The notes beneath the pieces were generated by a model, which worked only from the letters and a program-made list of their open reading frames with translations, made no database searches and was not told the origin of the DNA. A stretch of DNA of 64,000 nucleotides from Capitulum mitella (Eukaryota > Arthropoda > Thecostraca > Pollicipedomorpha > Pollicipedidae). Position numbers and translations under genes: made by a program. Positions 1 through 13,339 of this stretch are shown in pieces; positions within the stretch are counted from its first letter, which is position 1; each line of letters opens with the position of its first letter. The stretch spans positions 558,001-622,000 of the forward strand of contig CP099846.1 of assembly GCA_030062745.1 (NCBI GenBank). The letters are read 5' to 3'.

Positions 1-95
1 TTCGGTTCGTTTACGTGATATGCCGTTTAGAAGAACTTCCGACATGTACGTTATTCATATACCACATTCATACGTCGATTTCACGTAAAGACATA

Positions 96-1145
96 CAGGG
101 TGTCCCAAAAGTAAGGATGTTCATTAAACAGATCGAACGTGAAAATATATGATCAAAATGAAAAATAATGTCGCGTCGTCTTTTTTTTAATTTGGCGGAT
201 TCTTTCATTCCCAAATTTACCCCTTTCTAGTCACCATCTACCTCGCAGCATCTGGAAGAACCAAGCTGATCGAGTCCTACTTTCAAACAAATTCGGCGAC
301 TGCTGCTGCACGCCTCTTCCGCAGAAAGTTTAAGCCATAAAACGCATCGACCAGGAGATGTATTCTGGGTTAAGCGCAAGTTTCAGGAGCACGGGTTTGT
401 GCTCAATCTTCCCAGAGCCGGCAGGCCATCGCTTCGGTCTGGGGACAACATCGACTTGGTGGAAGTGCCGGCACAGTTAAACCCCAAATACCCATCTCAA
501 GAAGACGTCAATTCACCGCATTTTGAAGGGGAAACTTAACCTCCCTGCATAAGAAACCACACGTTCTGAACGAAGATGACAAGGCGGAAAGGATCAAAAT
601 GTGCCAGTGGTCTGAAGGCAAGACGTACCACATCAGCTAGTGGATCAGCCACGTCTAGTTCTCAGAGGACACTCATTTTTGTCTCAATGGTGCGGTGAAA
701 GGGCAAAAGTACCGACAGTGGAACAGCACATACCCTGAGGACCACACACTGGCGTCATGCAGCAGGAGGAGCACAGCGTGGGTTGCTATGAACTCACGAA
801 GCATCGTCGGGCCTTTTTGGTTTGAGGGCGACGGTGGAAAAACCTTACGGTGACCCAGAGACATTACTGAGAGATCATCCGCAAGTTGGCCGTCTGCCTC
901 CGTCGTCGCACAGGAGCTGGCTTCTTTTCAGAGTGGTTCCGCAAGATGGCGCTCCATCCTACACAGCGACTGCAACAAGACGCATGTTCTGCGAGACTTT
1001 TGGAGAAAGAGTCATCTCTCTCAAGACCGACAACATCTGGGCGCCTCACTGACCAGATCTCAGACCTTTGGGCTTTTTCCCTGGGTTCATACGAAGAACC
1101 TGCTTTCCAAGACAAGACAAGACAAGGACAGTGCAGGATCTAATG
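96..1145 (+). pseudogene. Decayed mariner/Tc1-type transposon with broken transposase
   Basis: Position 94-95 is a TA, the target dinucleotide of this superfamily, followed by CAGGGTGTCCCAAAAG, a typical mariner-like terminal repeat. From about 240 the three forward frames together give the order of a mariner-type transposase: an N-terminal helix-turn-helix region (about 270-540), then a DDE region with readable pieces SIVGPFWFEG (about 800) and QDGAPSYTATA (about 945), then PDLRPLGFF near 1050. In intact relatives that last piece reads PLDFF, so the third catalytic acidic residue appears to be Gly here. Several stops and frame changes break the frame. I could not find the matching right-hand terminal repeat, so the 3' limit is approximate. 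The element is dead. Confidence 0.75.
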
Positions 1146-4100
1146 GTCGAATGTTCAGCAGGTGAACTTACAACCTTTGGCTCTGAATGACCTCATATGA
1201 TCTCATAGTCACCTTGGCTTCCTTTCATAGTGACCGAAAATCTCTCCAATCATTTGAATGGGCAATATTTCTAGAACTCCTGTTGATGATGGTCGCGACT
1301 AAGGGTCTAAAAATATGCCAGTATTTGTTTTGGTACCTAAATGTAAATTTCAAGATCGGCCCAGGTTTGTTCCAGACATTGCAGACACGCCTGTGCGTGC
1401 CTGCAGGTTACAACCAAGGCCAGCCGGACTTCGGGCCCCCATGGATGGAGACGGACCTGGCATTCCTGTGAAAAGAAATCATGTCTTAAAGGCCGTACAT
1501 ACACACATAATACACTGAACTCAAGTTAAAAAATAACGCTCACCTTAATCAAAAGCACACAAACGCCTTCTAACCCAAGAAATGGTTTTTGTGCGAATGA
1601 CATCTAAGAGCGTAGTGTGCTGGCAAAACATAGTATATACATGTATTTCACATTGGCATTGAGCTCTATAAGTTCGACATAAACGAAAATGATTTTGGTT
1701 TCAAGATGGGAAATTCGTAGATACATTTCGAACATACCGTTGAATGTCACATTTCCGCATTACCTTTTGTGTATGCAGTTATATTCATTTGCAATGCATA
1801 CCTAGCCGTATTTATTTTGCTTCAAGTGTTCGTGTGACGTTCAACACTTGTCCGTCTATACATTGTACCTTTGTGCACACATTGTTTGATAATCATGTCG
1901 TTGGGACAATTTTGGCTCAGTTCCATCTTTGTTAACGTAAAATGTATAATGCACGGCTATGTGTGAAGGAGGTGATTCCTTAGTGCGCGGCGCCGAGGAC
2001 CACTCTGCGGTGAACGCAACACATCAGCGTATATCGGATCGCACGTAACGACCGTGTGGCAGGCGAGCGAGACGGCGATACTAGTGCTTTTGGCTCCCAG
2101 TGACGAATTCGGCCGGCGACCCACTCGGAGGGCAAAGCGGCGATGGACGGTACGAAGCGCTGGCTAGTGGCGTGATGCCGACTTTACAGAATATGGAGAG
2201 GTTGAAGACCGTAGCGTGCGAAAAAAAATGTGGAGTCGAGTCATGGCGGTTTCGTGAGACGGAAGGCCGAGGCCGAGACAAAACTGTATTCATTTCCGAA
2301 TATGGCAAGGCTATTTTACACGTGTACTATACGGCTAACCGTTAGGTATTTTCACACACGCAAAGGCACACACCAGTTATTAATTTTGCTCTTCCAGTGA
2401 CAAAACTTTTCATCCACTTTTTTCCCTTACGTTTTGCCGTCTAAGCCTCGAAGATTTTCAAACTGTCGTTTTTCAAATTAACCTTGGTTCAGCGGCTGCT
2501 GAAAACTTACCGACTTCGGATCAGGATGCCTCATTCTAATGAGCGCTATCCAGGCGTCCCTAGGGCTGTGTCGGAATCTTAATGGAATGAGCCTTCTGCC
2601 TGCCCACAGGTAGCGATTCATTCGAAATCTAGGAGCATAAGAACCAAAGAAAACATGATGCGTAAATATGGAGTCCGAACAACTTGTTGCAGTTACATCA
2701 AGATCCATGGATTCCAGATTACAATGTTGCAGTTTGCGCGGAACTGGATTTGTTGCATGTTAGACATCTCATGATGTAGGTAGCTGTGCAAACGGGACTG
2801 GGGAAGCCATTTTCGACGTTGATATTCATTTTATGAAGTACTGTGAAATTGTTCGAGGCGTCTGGTGCCGAAATGATGACAAACACTCTGAACGTCATCA
2901 AACAGCGAAGGCGACATTTGCTCTGTGCGACAGACGTAGAAACGGGAGAGAAGGTCGAGGGACCATTGTCAGAGGTTTACATGGGGAGGGGGCAGCCGTG
3001 CGGCCGGTTGCGGTCTATGGCCAACGGGGTGGGGCGGCTGCACCAATCTGGTGAAGCATGACTGTGGCTGTGGCCACGGCTGTTGTCTGTACGGCTACGG
3101 CTGGCGTCCAGCCATGGCTGCGGCCAGGGTGCTGCGGCTGTGGAGCGGGGCGGCCAAGGGAAATCACAGCCGTGTAAACCTCTAAGCAGTGTCTGTGACC
3201 TCTACGTATCATCGACATTTAGCATGACCCATTTGGCTGAATGGCATGCATTGGCTAGCGAGCCGCCTGTGTCCAGCCTCCATGGGCAGTGGCGCCGCCA
3301 CGAGGGGATTAGCGGCGGCAATCGCACCTAAGCTGGGGAAATCTGATATCATCGCTCCCTGTTTCTCCTATTTCTCCCTGTTTCTCTGGCACTGAACGCT
3401 CGGTGTATGCAGGAAACCGTCAAAGCGTAATGTTTGTGAGAAGAAATTAACTCGAGTTACCTCCTGGAGAAATGTTTTCACGACTGTTTGCCGTATTCGA
3501 GGACATTGCGTAGGCTTAAGATGCTGCATTGCCTAGTTTTCTGACATACACTGAGCATTCCTTGATTCCTTAAATGCTCCGCACAATCATGTCGGAATTC
3601 TTCCTCCCCGTGTTTTCTGACGTTCTCATTTTCCAGCCTTAATGCAACAGAGTACGTGAAACCACCCCAAATGAGTCTTGGAATGAACAAACTGGCTCCA
3701 GTACGGGTGCATAAAATAGCAATTTGCGGGTTATGAGCATTGTTATCGGTTCAGTTTATGCTCTTTCACCTCTTGATGACATTCTAAAGTGAATAAATAA
3801 CAAAAAGAGGGCGAAGGGTAGTAGCAAATGGCGAGACATAGGCGTGGAAAATTGTTTTCTCGGGGTCACAGAAGCGGGTTTTATCGGCACCCCTCCAGTT
3901 CACGCTACATTCCAACGGTCTCTCCTTGGCTGTGAAGTATTCGGAATGTATTATGTTCGCTGACGATGTCAAATTGTTCCGCCGGGTGAGGTCTGCGTCA
4001 GAGTGTGATGTATAGCGACGACGAAGTGCCGCGGCGCAAGGCGGCCGCCGCTTTGCCGGAGCGCAGCAGACTTCTAACTGCCTGCGTGGTAGTTCAACTT

Positions 4101-4730
4101 GTGGCGACCTCGCTCGTGCCAGTCTTTCTCGCGAGTCAACCAAAAAAAAATTTCTAAGTCCATCTTCTTGTCACTTCAATTGACTTCACCAAGCACCTAC
4201 ACCGGCACCCACACTGTACGGAGACCCCTCCACTACACGTTTAAAATTACAAGGGCCTTCAAGACGACGAGCGGTGCGCTATTTGTACCCCCTAAACACG
4301 GAAATGATCCGGGCCAGGAGGTACAAAAATGACGTGATGTCAACCAATGAGAAGCGGTAACATTCAACCGAGGGGCGTAAACTGGTGGCGTGAGGAGTCC
4401 TAGACTTATCAGAGTTGGTGGTGTCGCACAGCGATTCCAGGAAACACCGGATGCTCATCTGCGTTGTTTGTCGCTTACACTGACTTTTTCACGGGAGGTA
4501 TCGGGTCACATTACTGATAAAGAATGTCATTTAGCATAACACTCCCATTGCTGAAAGTGAGACGACCTTGGGCATCCGAGACGTCTTTGTCCAAGTAGCT
4601 GAAGCAGTTGAATTCGGCCTTGAACGGCTGAACAATGGGACCGTTCTATAGAAGGAGATATTGATAGGAACTCTGGAATTTTACTTCAAACTTCTTTAGA
4701 ACTGAAGAATTTTTGGGTTAGGAAAAAAAT
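1146..4730. other. Intergenic, no recognised gene
   Basis: Only short open frames occur and none resembles a known protein. Around 3060-3150 there is a degenerate GGCTGYGGC-type low-complexity stretch. A 119-codon frame on the minus strand (4143-3784) is not recognised and lacks any supporting splice or start context. Confidence 0.5.
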
Positions 4731-4910
4731 TGTCTTACACGGAGGCCTTCGGCTGCCCCGCCGCCCAGACGCTGTACCGCCTGCCCCACCAGGGCAAGGT
4801 GATGCATTGCGTCACCGATCGGCGCGTAGTCACCACACGCCCAGTGGCGCTTTACCCGTTTCGCCGCGTGGCGCTTTGTACACAGCCCGCCGCTCTGGCT
4901 GCTCCCTCTG

Positions 4911-5396
4911 AACGGCGTCCGGCGCAACCGAGCGACGGGCGACGACCGCTGCCGGCCGTGTGGGTACGCGCGCGAGACGCTGCCTCATGTACTATGTCAT
5001 TGTAGGCCGTTTGGTGCAGCGTGTCAATGTCGTCACGACACCATCATGGACCGCCTGCGCCGGGCGGTCACGCGAGACGGCGTTGAGACCAAAGTCAACC
5101 GCCAGGTTCCCGGGTCGGCGTCCATCCTGCGGTCCGACCTGGTGGTGACACGTGACCACTCGTTCGCTCTGTTCGACGTGACGGTAGCCTTTGAGAACTA
5201 TCCCGAAGCGCTACAGGTGGCGAGCGACGAGAAGGCTCGAAAGTATGCGCCCCTGGAGAAGGAGCTGCGCGGACAGGGCAAAACCGGCAGCGTGGTCGCC
5301 CTCGCCGTCGGCTCCCTGGAAATCTGGTGGCTCGGTAACGGCTGCGCCTGGCGGCGCCGCCGCCAGCAGCAACAAAGAAAAACCAGACACACATGA
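4911..5396 (+). mobile_element. 3' fragment of R2-like (RLE-clade) non-LTR retrotransposon ORF
   Basis: One frame reads CRPCGYARETLPHVLCHC (from 4950), the Cys/His zinc knuckle that precedes the restriction-like endonuclease in R2/R4/NeSL-type elements. It continues as RHDTIMDRL and then the endonuclease core LRSDLVV...LFDVTVAFEN, followed by EK-x2-KYAPLEKEL. The family normally has RPD at the first core acidic site. Here it is RSD, although the second Asp (DVTV) and the Lys region are kept. The reverse transcriptase domain is not seen upstream, so this is a 5'-truncated copy, as is common for this class. The frame runs to a stop at 5394-5396. Confidence 0.75.
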
Positions 5397-8300
5397 AACG
5401 GGTGGGACTCGCAGCTGCGCTTATCTTGGTCCCCCACTCGAGTGCCGGTGAAACTAATTAGCTCGTACGCCGGCCGTCAACCGATGCGGGCGCCGGCCAA
5501 GGGACGACCGGAACATGTTGCACAAGCGAGCCAAGCCCAGCTGCCCAGTACTCGGACGCGTCCCCGTGGGAGTGTGCCTGGCCGGCTGCAAGGTTTTGTA
5601 ACTTGCATGGGATGAGCGAGCAACCCTGGTTTTCCATAGCAGGGTTTTTATATTTGATAGATTTTAAACACCATATCGGATCAATAATCTCTATCCAAAA
5701 GCCTGCGGTGCATCTTCGGCCATGATGATGATGACGGTTCGCTAACTTCGGCGCAAATTATCAGGTTGTTTGGTAGCATGTCAGGTGATGTAGATGATAT
5801 ATACAAGCTAACGTACTGCACTGTAGTTAAGTAAACGTAAAACTGGTATTTTCAGTTTTCTGCTTTGGCAGACTATGTGCAAGAGTCTAAGGTAATATTC
5901 GGAACACGTTATAGCAGGATGTAGTGTAAATCCATAACATTTATTCCTAACGTAAAAAAGTAAGGAAGGATGGCCAGCAAGGACAGGGGCGCAGAAATAT
6001 CTTTTCAAACCACGAACAGAACGCATGAAAATCTGTGTTCGGAAAGTGATAAAATATCGGCCGGAGGAACAAGTTCAGAGTAGTGGGGACAAGCATGCGG
6101 GTGTTTGGCTCCTGCGCAGCGATGTGAGGGACGCGGCGTTTCATGTACTTAGACAGGACGGAAAGTGTGACAAAGACTACTGTAGCTTAACAGTCTCCAG
6201 CAGAAACAGGTATCACATCCGGAGGTCCCATCTGCGTTGCGCGCGGCTATTTTGAACAGTGCCGAGCTAGTGTGCAATAAGGCACGGAACGTAGTCACGC
6301 ATGACGCCACCAGTAGTTTTACCGAGTCCTTTGTATCTCACATTTCCAAGGTGCTTGATGACAAAAGAATTAAGCATAACCAACGCGGTTGGTACCGCAG
6401 CAGGGTCGCAGCTTGCTGGTCTGTCTTTTCAGTCTGGACCGGGCATGCACCTTGCCCTGTGCCAGTTTCACGTAGCAAGAACACCGTCGAAAACAATGAA
6501 AAGGTGTGCAGAAAGAAAAAAAGCGATTCAGGGATCGCACAGCCAGACAGGACAGGAAAGACAGGAAAGGACACTATATTTGACGGCAGCTACAGGACCC
6601 AGGCTCCGACTGCGGAAAACTTTACCCAGGAGCCCTCCGAAACTGAATCTGAGCTGTTTAACCAAAAGAAAAGAAGTACTGGACGGACTCAGTTTGAGTC
6701 AGCGACCGGCTCAAAATTCAGCAATGTCTATCCCGGACAGAGAGATCTGGTTTCGGGTGCGAAAGCAAACAAGTAAGAGTCAACAACTTCCATTAGGTTG
6801 CGACTATGCGCAAGACAACACCACGTAGTAAGGGAGTCGACAAGCTTTTATATGGATGGCCAGAGCTGTTGATACACCGACGCTCAGGTGCGGCCGGGAA
6901 GATGGGGATGCGGACATCCCCGCACCTACGCGGAAAAGTACAGTTGCAGCGTGCAGCGGCCGGGCGGACTGGTCGTCCGTCCGGAGCACGGCTTTGTCGC
7001 CGCCGCCCTGATGGCCGGTCAGTTATAATCTTGTTTTAGAGGTCAAATTCCCAAAACTGCAGAGAACACAGAATTATCGCGCGCCACCGAAAAAATATCA
7101 TTCTGTCTGGACAAAAACAAACGTCTGTAAAAAACACATGCCAGTATTAGAGCCCAAGTCTACCAGTTGGTCTATAGAGGCGCAGTTCTGCAGGACACTC
7201 ATTGCGTGGTCACCGCAATGAAACAGTGTGTGACCGCATCCAGTTCGATGCGGAGTTTTTGAAACGGAAGCAGGAACGTGTTGAACAGTTCTTTTGATGA
7301 CTGCCTTTTACCTGACATTGTAGATCCCAGAGAATGTAGAAGCATGCTGTTTCGCGAAAGACAATCGTGCGTTCCTAATAACTCTACCTCTACTGTTACT
7401 TCTTCCCACACGGTAGTTAAGAATACATCGTGGTCACTTTTGTCTTTCGTGTTAGCGCAGTTTGTGCTTGTGTTCCGTAGCACTTGAAGCATTCTCAAAC
7501 TGAGCATGGTGTTAAACCATCAAGGATGCTTTAACCAGGAAACCAAATAGCGGCCAGGTAGCTTTCTGGAAATCAGCCAAAAAAGGGTTGTTTTTACATC
7601 TATAATAGCAATCCCACAGAGCTTAATTTTTTAAAGTTTATTTTTTTAAATAAGCATCATTTATTTGAGCACCGACAATCCAATCATCTGAATACACGAA
7701 ATGGGCGTCACACAATGAACATTATGAATGGTGTGGTGCACACAGTGTTAAGCAAATATTTAAGTACCGTAAGAATACGTAGGCAGCGCAAAATTGGATA
7801 CCATTCTGCTTTTGAATCGAATTATCGCTCTCCGATACTTTAAAATGAGCCCTGAACCGTGCCACCTATCCCTAGTCAGGGTTTTCGCAGTTAGCTCACG
7901 AAAGAATCGCCACGAAGCGTCGGTTTCTTATATATGCACTTAAAAATGGATACCCTGTGCGTTGTAAAAAAAAATAAAATCAGAGGAACATCTTAGCTTT
8001 TACATAATCCTGAGTATCTTGTCGTTATCAACAACATCTTAGTTTCAAATCTGACATCATGCGGGTCACAATAACACGAGCTACACGTTCGTTTTTGTCT
8101 CGTAGGCCTATTTCGATTTAAGGAGGAATGGGCTAGGGAGAGAGGCGGCACCACCACGTCGTCCAGGGACCTAGGTCAAAATTTGTACCTCCGGCGTGGG
8201 TTAAAATCATTCGATGTAGACAACAAACATAGGTACACATTTGAAGTTCGCAAGTTCCAAGGCAACTCCTTCCATTTCCAGTATGCTGGCGAGGGTTTTC

Positions 8301-8782
8301 GTTTTTCAGTTTTATCGTCGCTCTTTTGATGGTGTGTGGGAAGGTGACGTCAAGCCAGAATTTCGACGCACTTCGGCGATTCCGCCGACAAGAACTGCAA
8401 TGGCAATCAGCGCCCGGTGGTGGACAGGCCGTGCCGCAGGGTCGCGTGCCCGCCATTCCGCGGCTGCCGGCCGTCCAACATGACGACGGCTGAGAGTATG
8501 AATGCCGGATTGAGGTGCCGGATAACCGGCCGCATACCGGATATCATGGTTACCCATTTATATTTACTGTTTTTGTGGAAAAATGTAGCGAAAAAAACAA
8601 ACTGACAAAGAAAAGATGTGACAGTTTGAAAAAATTAAGTGAAATACTAACAGTGTGGACCATTCACCCTAACGTCTGCACTTACTGTGCAATTTCCGTA
8701 GGTTTCCTTGTGAAAAATATGTAAATGAATAAAGAACAAAACAATCGTAGCAGAGCTCGACGTTTCTCACTGGATGCAAAGG
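5397..8782. other. Intergenic, no recognised gene
   Basis: Two overlapping forward frames of 175-179 codons (6237-6776 and 6301-6828) are the longest here. Neither resembles a known family, and each is the shadow of the other, so I do not call a gene. No clear repeat structure is visible. Confidence 0.45.
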
Positions 8783-9045
8783 CATGAGTGTAATCACGGC
8801 TCAGAAATTGGGGGGAGGGCGAGCCAGCTGCAATCCACCAAGAATGGGTTAGGGGGGAATCATGTTTCAGTCATCGCATGATAACGTACGGTTGAAATTC
8901 CTTTGGTTGTATTTCAAAGTCCAAGAAATTGTGTCGCAATTGGGAAGTACCTATTTGATACTTTAAAAATCAGGAAGACAAATCATCACCTCTGGAAGAC
9001 AACGTGGGACGTGCTCCCCGCAGCCCCGCAGAGATTACACCCATG
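8783..9045. mobile_element. hAT-like MITE, family B copy 1
   Basis: A 263-bp non-coding element with terminal inverted repeats: CATGAGTGTAATC at the left, and GATTACACCCATG (reverse complement CATGGGTGTAATC) at the right. It is flanked by TGCAAAGG (8775-8782) and GGCAAAGG (9046-9053), an 8-bp target duplication with one mismatch. Eight-bp duplications are typical of hAT-type elements. A diverged copy in the opposite orientation lies at 49921-50212. Confidence 0.7.
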
Positions 9046-9539
9046 GGCAAAGGCTCCAGAATACGCATAATGCCATTATGGCGCCTTGGTGGAACCAGAA
9101 TATTGCAAGAATGAAACCAGAATATAACCAGATAAGCATTCTATACGAATACTAACGAATGTTTCTTGAGCATATTTTTTTTAATGCATTTGTATCAGAG
9201 GATCTGAGAAAGAGAAAGTTTGAAAAACAGAAAAATAACACGCGCACTGGTAAGGATCACTCTTGTGCCCCTCCCTCCCCCCTCCCTCCCGGTTTTTCTC
9301 GAAAATCTCGAGAACGGATCGTAGCTGGTCGCTGCTATTTTGTGACATTTATGACGATTGAATAATTCATCGATTGACTCAAAGAATCGAAAATCAGCCA
9401 GAAATTTTTGAATTTTGAAGCATAAGAATTCAATAAATATAAAGAAAATAACGGTTGTTGCTGACAAATGGGATCTTTGCGAAAGGACTGACGTTCTACG
9501 GAAGATTGCCGTTTGTACATAATCAGCTAACATCATTCG

Positions 9540-9915
9540 GGCATAAGTGATGGATATGCCGAGACCAAAGCCAGGGTCAGTTAGGGTGAAGGTAATAAAA
9601 GGTCAAGGTCAGCCAAGTTGTGACCTGGTCCAAATTTGCTTTGCAACATGTCGGGTTGTATGAAATATGCATTCAAAGACCGTAATCAAATACGTATTCG
9701 TACAATGATACGTTCACACATATCAGGGTCAATGAAGGTCAAGGTTATCAAAGGTCAAGATCAAATATGTTGTGACGTGGTCCAATTTTGCTTTACAACA
9801 TGTCGAGTTGTATGAATTATGCATTCAAAGACCCTAACAACAACACGTCTGGCGCGAATAGAAACATAAAAACACACACATTGTGACGCACATCTACGCT
9901 CATATACATATATAC

Positions 9916-9950
<35 letters not shown>

Positions 9951-10620
9951 GTAATTTTTACGTTTCACAGAGTTCAAACTGAGTATCTAGGTTCATTATA
10001 ACGAAACAACTTAAGTGCGAACAGCTGGCATAAGAGTTAGTTTGAGTAAAAAATCTTTATCCAAGGCCAATGACCTCGCTTCACTTTTTTTTGATCTTGC
10101 GGAGGCCAGTAAACGCTAGAGGTGATCAAATGTATCGATGCTGGCTATCTCCGGTGAAAATACGCCAAATGATGCGTGTAGTGCCCTCATTTACACCCAA
10201 GCCATCTCGTGTTGCTCGATACCTGATCTGCAAAAGATAAAAAAAATGACGGCAAAGGTCAATGACCTGACATGACTTTGACCCGAGGTCCTCAGTCAAG
10301 ATGCCAAATGAATGGAAATTGTCGTATTTCACGTTTTAACGTTCAAACAAACACCGTTTTTCCGTTTCGTTCCAAACGTGTTACGGAATGGACTGTGGAG
10401 GCCGAAAGTGTTCAGAGTTGACCCATTTGACCTCGAATTATTTACAGACAATATTTTATATTTTTATTTATTTTGTTTAATATAATTTGTATATTTATAT
10501 GATATATTTATATTTTACAGAAACTGCAATAATTCTGTAAATGACATCGAATCATTTACCAAAATATTGGCCTAGGGTCATGGAAACTTGAACGCACTGT
10601 AAATCGCTATAGACCCACCC
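9540..10620. repeat. AGGTCA-rich repetitive, AT-rich stretch with a two-copy duplication
   Basis: A segment of about 150 bp is present twice (about 9580-9700 and 9730-9845). It includes GTGACSTGGTCCAAWTTTGC and TATGCATTCAAAGACC. Short AGGTCA/TGACCT motifs recur to about 10450. An AT microsatellite lies at 9903-9951. No coding potential is seen. Confidence 0.55.
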
Positions 10621-12004
10621 TATCCATCAAATTTCATGCCTTTAGCTTTTTCTGTTTCCAAGACCGGAGGGGGAACTTTTCCCCCTTTTCCAGTACGCGT
10701 TGGCTCGAAACTTCCTTCCACCGTGCGTGATAATACAGCACAACATGGGCTGCTGATCACATGCCGGCCTTTGTTTCACAACCTTGAGCTTGAGTCCCAC
10801 TCTCGCAAAGTATGCCTCAAGTCTCAGCCCTCTCAAGCTAAGAATGAAAAGTGGTGCTCCAGGCAGACCTTGGAACTATCCTGCCGGACATCTGGCTGGA
10901 TATCCTGCCAGACCGGATATCCGGTGCATCCCTGGCTGAGAGACCGCAGCAGCCCATGATGACAGCGACAGCAGACAAGGAGGACATCAGTAATTACTGC
11001 AGCACTCAGCAACAGTTCTCAGATCTGATGATAGCTCCTCAGTCTGATTATGGCCTTTGGTGATTTTCTCAGGAGGGAAAAAGACGAGTGGAGCAGGTTC
11101 ACATCCAAGATTTCGGCCAAGGGGAGGGGCGAGTGGTCAGCTCCCTCCTTCCCGCCGGACCCTCCTCCCCACTTTTTGCTCTTCAGATATGAAAAACATT
11201 TTGGTGCGGGTCCAGGGGAAAATACTTCAAAGAATTTTGTGTTTTTACGATATAAAACAACCAAGAAATACAGGCACGCCACGTTGTTTTTTAGGAAAAT
11301 TTTGCGTTTTGTTCCCGTGCAAAGTTGCCGGAATATGACAAAAAAGTCAGCATTTTAGGCGCCTGCGTCCCTCCCTCTATACGAAATAAATAATGAAAAT
11401 AAAAAAGGGTCTGGTCCAGGAGCCTTTCTGCCTCACCGAAGGTTCCGCAGACTTTTTGCCGGATTAAGTTAAGTTCCGTCTTTTGGTCACAGGGGCAACC
11501 TTGGTGGTCTCGGGCCGTCTGCCTTTTCAGGATCTTTTACGGGTCTCGGATTCCTTTTACAGTTCCGCCTGTCTCTCAGGCGCTCCTTTGGCAGTTTCAG
11601 GGGCACCTCGGACAGTTTCAGGGGCCCGTCTGACGGTTTCAGGGACGCTTAGCTTAAAACTGATAGTTAGCAGTCTCAAAGACCCCATTCTGACAGTCTC
11701 ACTGGTCACTTTGTTGTCCTAGGTGCCCTTCTTGTCGTTCCCCAGCGAACATTTTTGCCGTCTCAGGGGCCTTCTGGCAGTTACGAAAGACCTCCCGACG
11801 ATTTCAGGGCCCCCTGTGTAGTGTCATGGGCCATCTGAACGGCTTCAGTTTTCTTCATGGCTATATCAAGGATCTTCTTCTGTTACGTGGGGCATCAGGG
11901 GTGTCGATTTGTGTTCTTTTGAGAGGGCCCTGGCCCATCCAATGTTGATTTGCCTCCCCCTCAATATTAGTTTGGGCCCCTCCAACATTTTCTGCCGGTT
12001 TTAA

Positions 12005-13176
12005 CCCTATTCCCGCAGGAGGGGGGGATGCGCCCCTCGGGTTTTGCTGCCAATCCAGGCTTTTAACGCAGCTTCACGAAACTTGGTCACTTCTAACATC
12101 TTCACGTGCCGTGACAAAATTTCAAAATTCTCCTTTGCTCAGGGACGGAGTCAGGCAACGTTTTTGGGAGGCATCTCATGCCATTTTTGGCCATGTTAAG
12201 GGTAAAAGGAAAATGTCTGCCAAAAACAGAGTTTTTAAGATAAAACTTAAAACTTTATATGGATGTATAGCTTAATAGTTGGGCCATGTGCGAATAAAAT
12301 TTTGTTCAACTGAAATCATTTTACAAGGTCAGGCCAAGGTCAAAAGTCAAAATTTGGTTTTTCGCAATAATTTCGGCGCCGTTTTTTCAAATGCCAAACC
12401 CAGAATATATATGACGTAGAAGGGTCCCTTCTACTTGTGTATCAAGTTTCAGCTTGATATCAGGTCGGGTCACGGAGATATGACCTAAAATGTCAGTGCG
12501 TGTGCCCCATATCGCAATACCCATAAAATGAAATTTTTGAAATAGAGTGAATTCAAACGATTGAAAACGTTTAAAGATAGTATTAAATGCATAGGAGATC
12601 ATTCCAAGTGACCCCAAGGTCATTGGAGGTCATTTAAGGTCAAAGGTCACAAACTGATCTGAAGAACGTGTGACCATGACAGTTCCCCCTTTTTCATATC
12701 CCTGGCACCGCCTATGCTAACATTATACCAACATTGCAATGCGATTTGCACTTCTTTAGTATAACATGACTAGCAGAAGCCAAAAAAGGGTGTTTGCTTT
12801 TTTTGTTCATCCAGTTGTTAGAAAACTAATCCTCCTATTTTTGAAACCCTGTGAACGCCCATGAATTTTCTCAGAATTTCAGATTTGTGTACCCATGGTA
12901 AAAGCCCATCCCAATCCTCGATCATGCCAGTTTCATCGAAATCGGTCCATAAACAACGGAGTTATAAGAAGTCCAAAACACCCCCCATTTGACATTTTGC
13001 CCCCATATCCACAAATTTCAAAATTTGAAAATTTCGTTTTATAAAAATGTAGTTCACGTGACGGCAAATCGATTGCCGTTTGTTGCGATGAAATCGGACA
13101 AGAGTTCGAGATCTCAGGGGGGCCGAATCGCCCCCGCCGGGAATCGGCCATACCGTCTAGCCCTCCGGGAATAGGG
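12005..13176. mobile_element. piggyBac-like non-autonomous element 1
   Basis: The element is bounded by TTAA on both sides (12001-12004 and 13177-13180). Its ends are inverted: CCCTATTCCCGCAGGAGGG at the left, and CCCTATTCCCGGAGGG when the right end is reverse-complemented. TTAA target duplication plus CCC...GGG termini is the piggyBac-superfamily signature. The 1172-bp interior has no transposase frame. It contains a perfect AGGTCA-A-AGGTCA direct repeat at 12637-12649. Confidence 0.8.
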
Positions 13177-13294
13177 TTAAAGGGAAATGAACAAAGAACA
13201 AAGCGAAAAAACGGTCGCAACAGATCATAGATGGGCGAAAACATAGAATAAAGCATAAAGTGATGTATCTCTCTATATTTGTATCTTTTATCCT

Positions 13295-13298
<4 letters not shown>

Positions 13299-13336
<38 letters not shown>
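13299..13336. repeat. (TA)n microsatellite
   Basis: An uninterrupted TA run. It produces a spurious minus-strand frame rich in Ile-Tyr. Confidence 0.95.

Positions 13337-13339
<3 letters not shown>

Noticed and set aside
6237..6828. Overlapping 175-179-codon forward frames
   Set aside because: No recognisable domain and two equally long frames over the same DNA; unlikely to be coding without transcript evidence.
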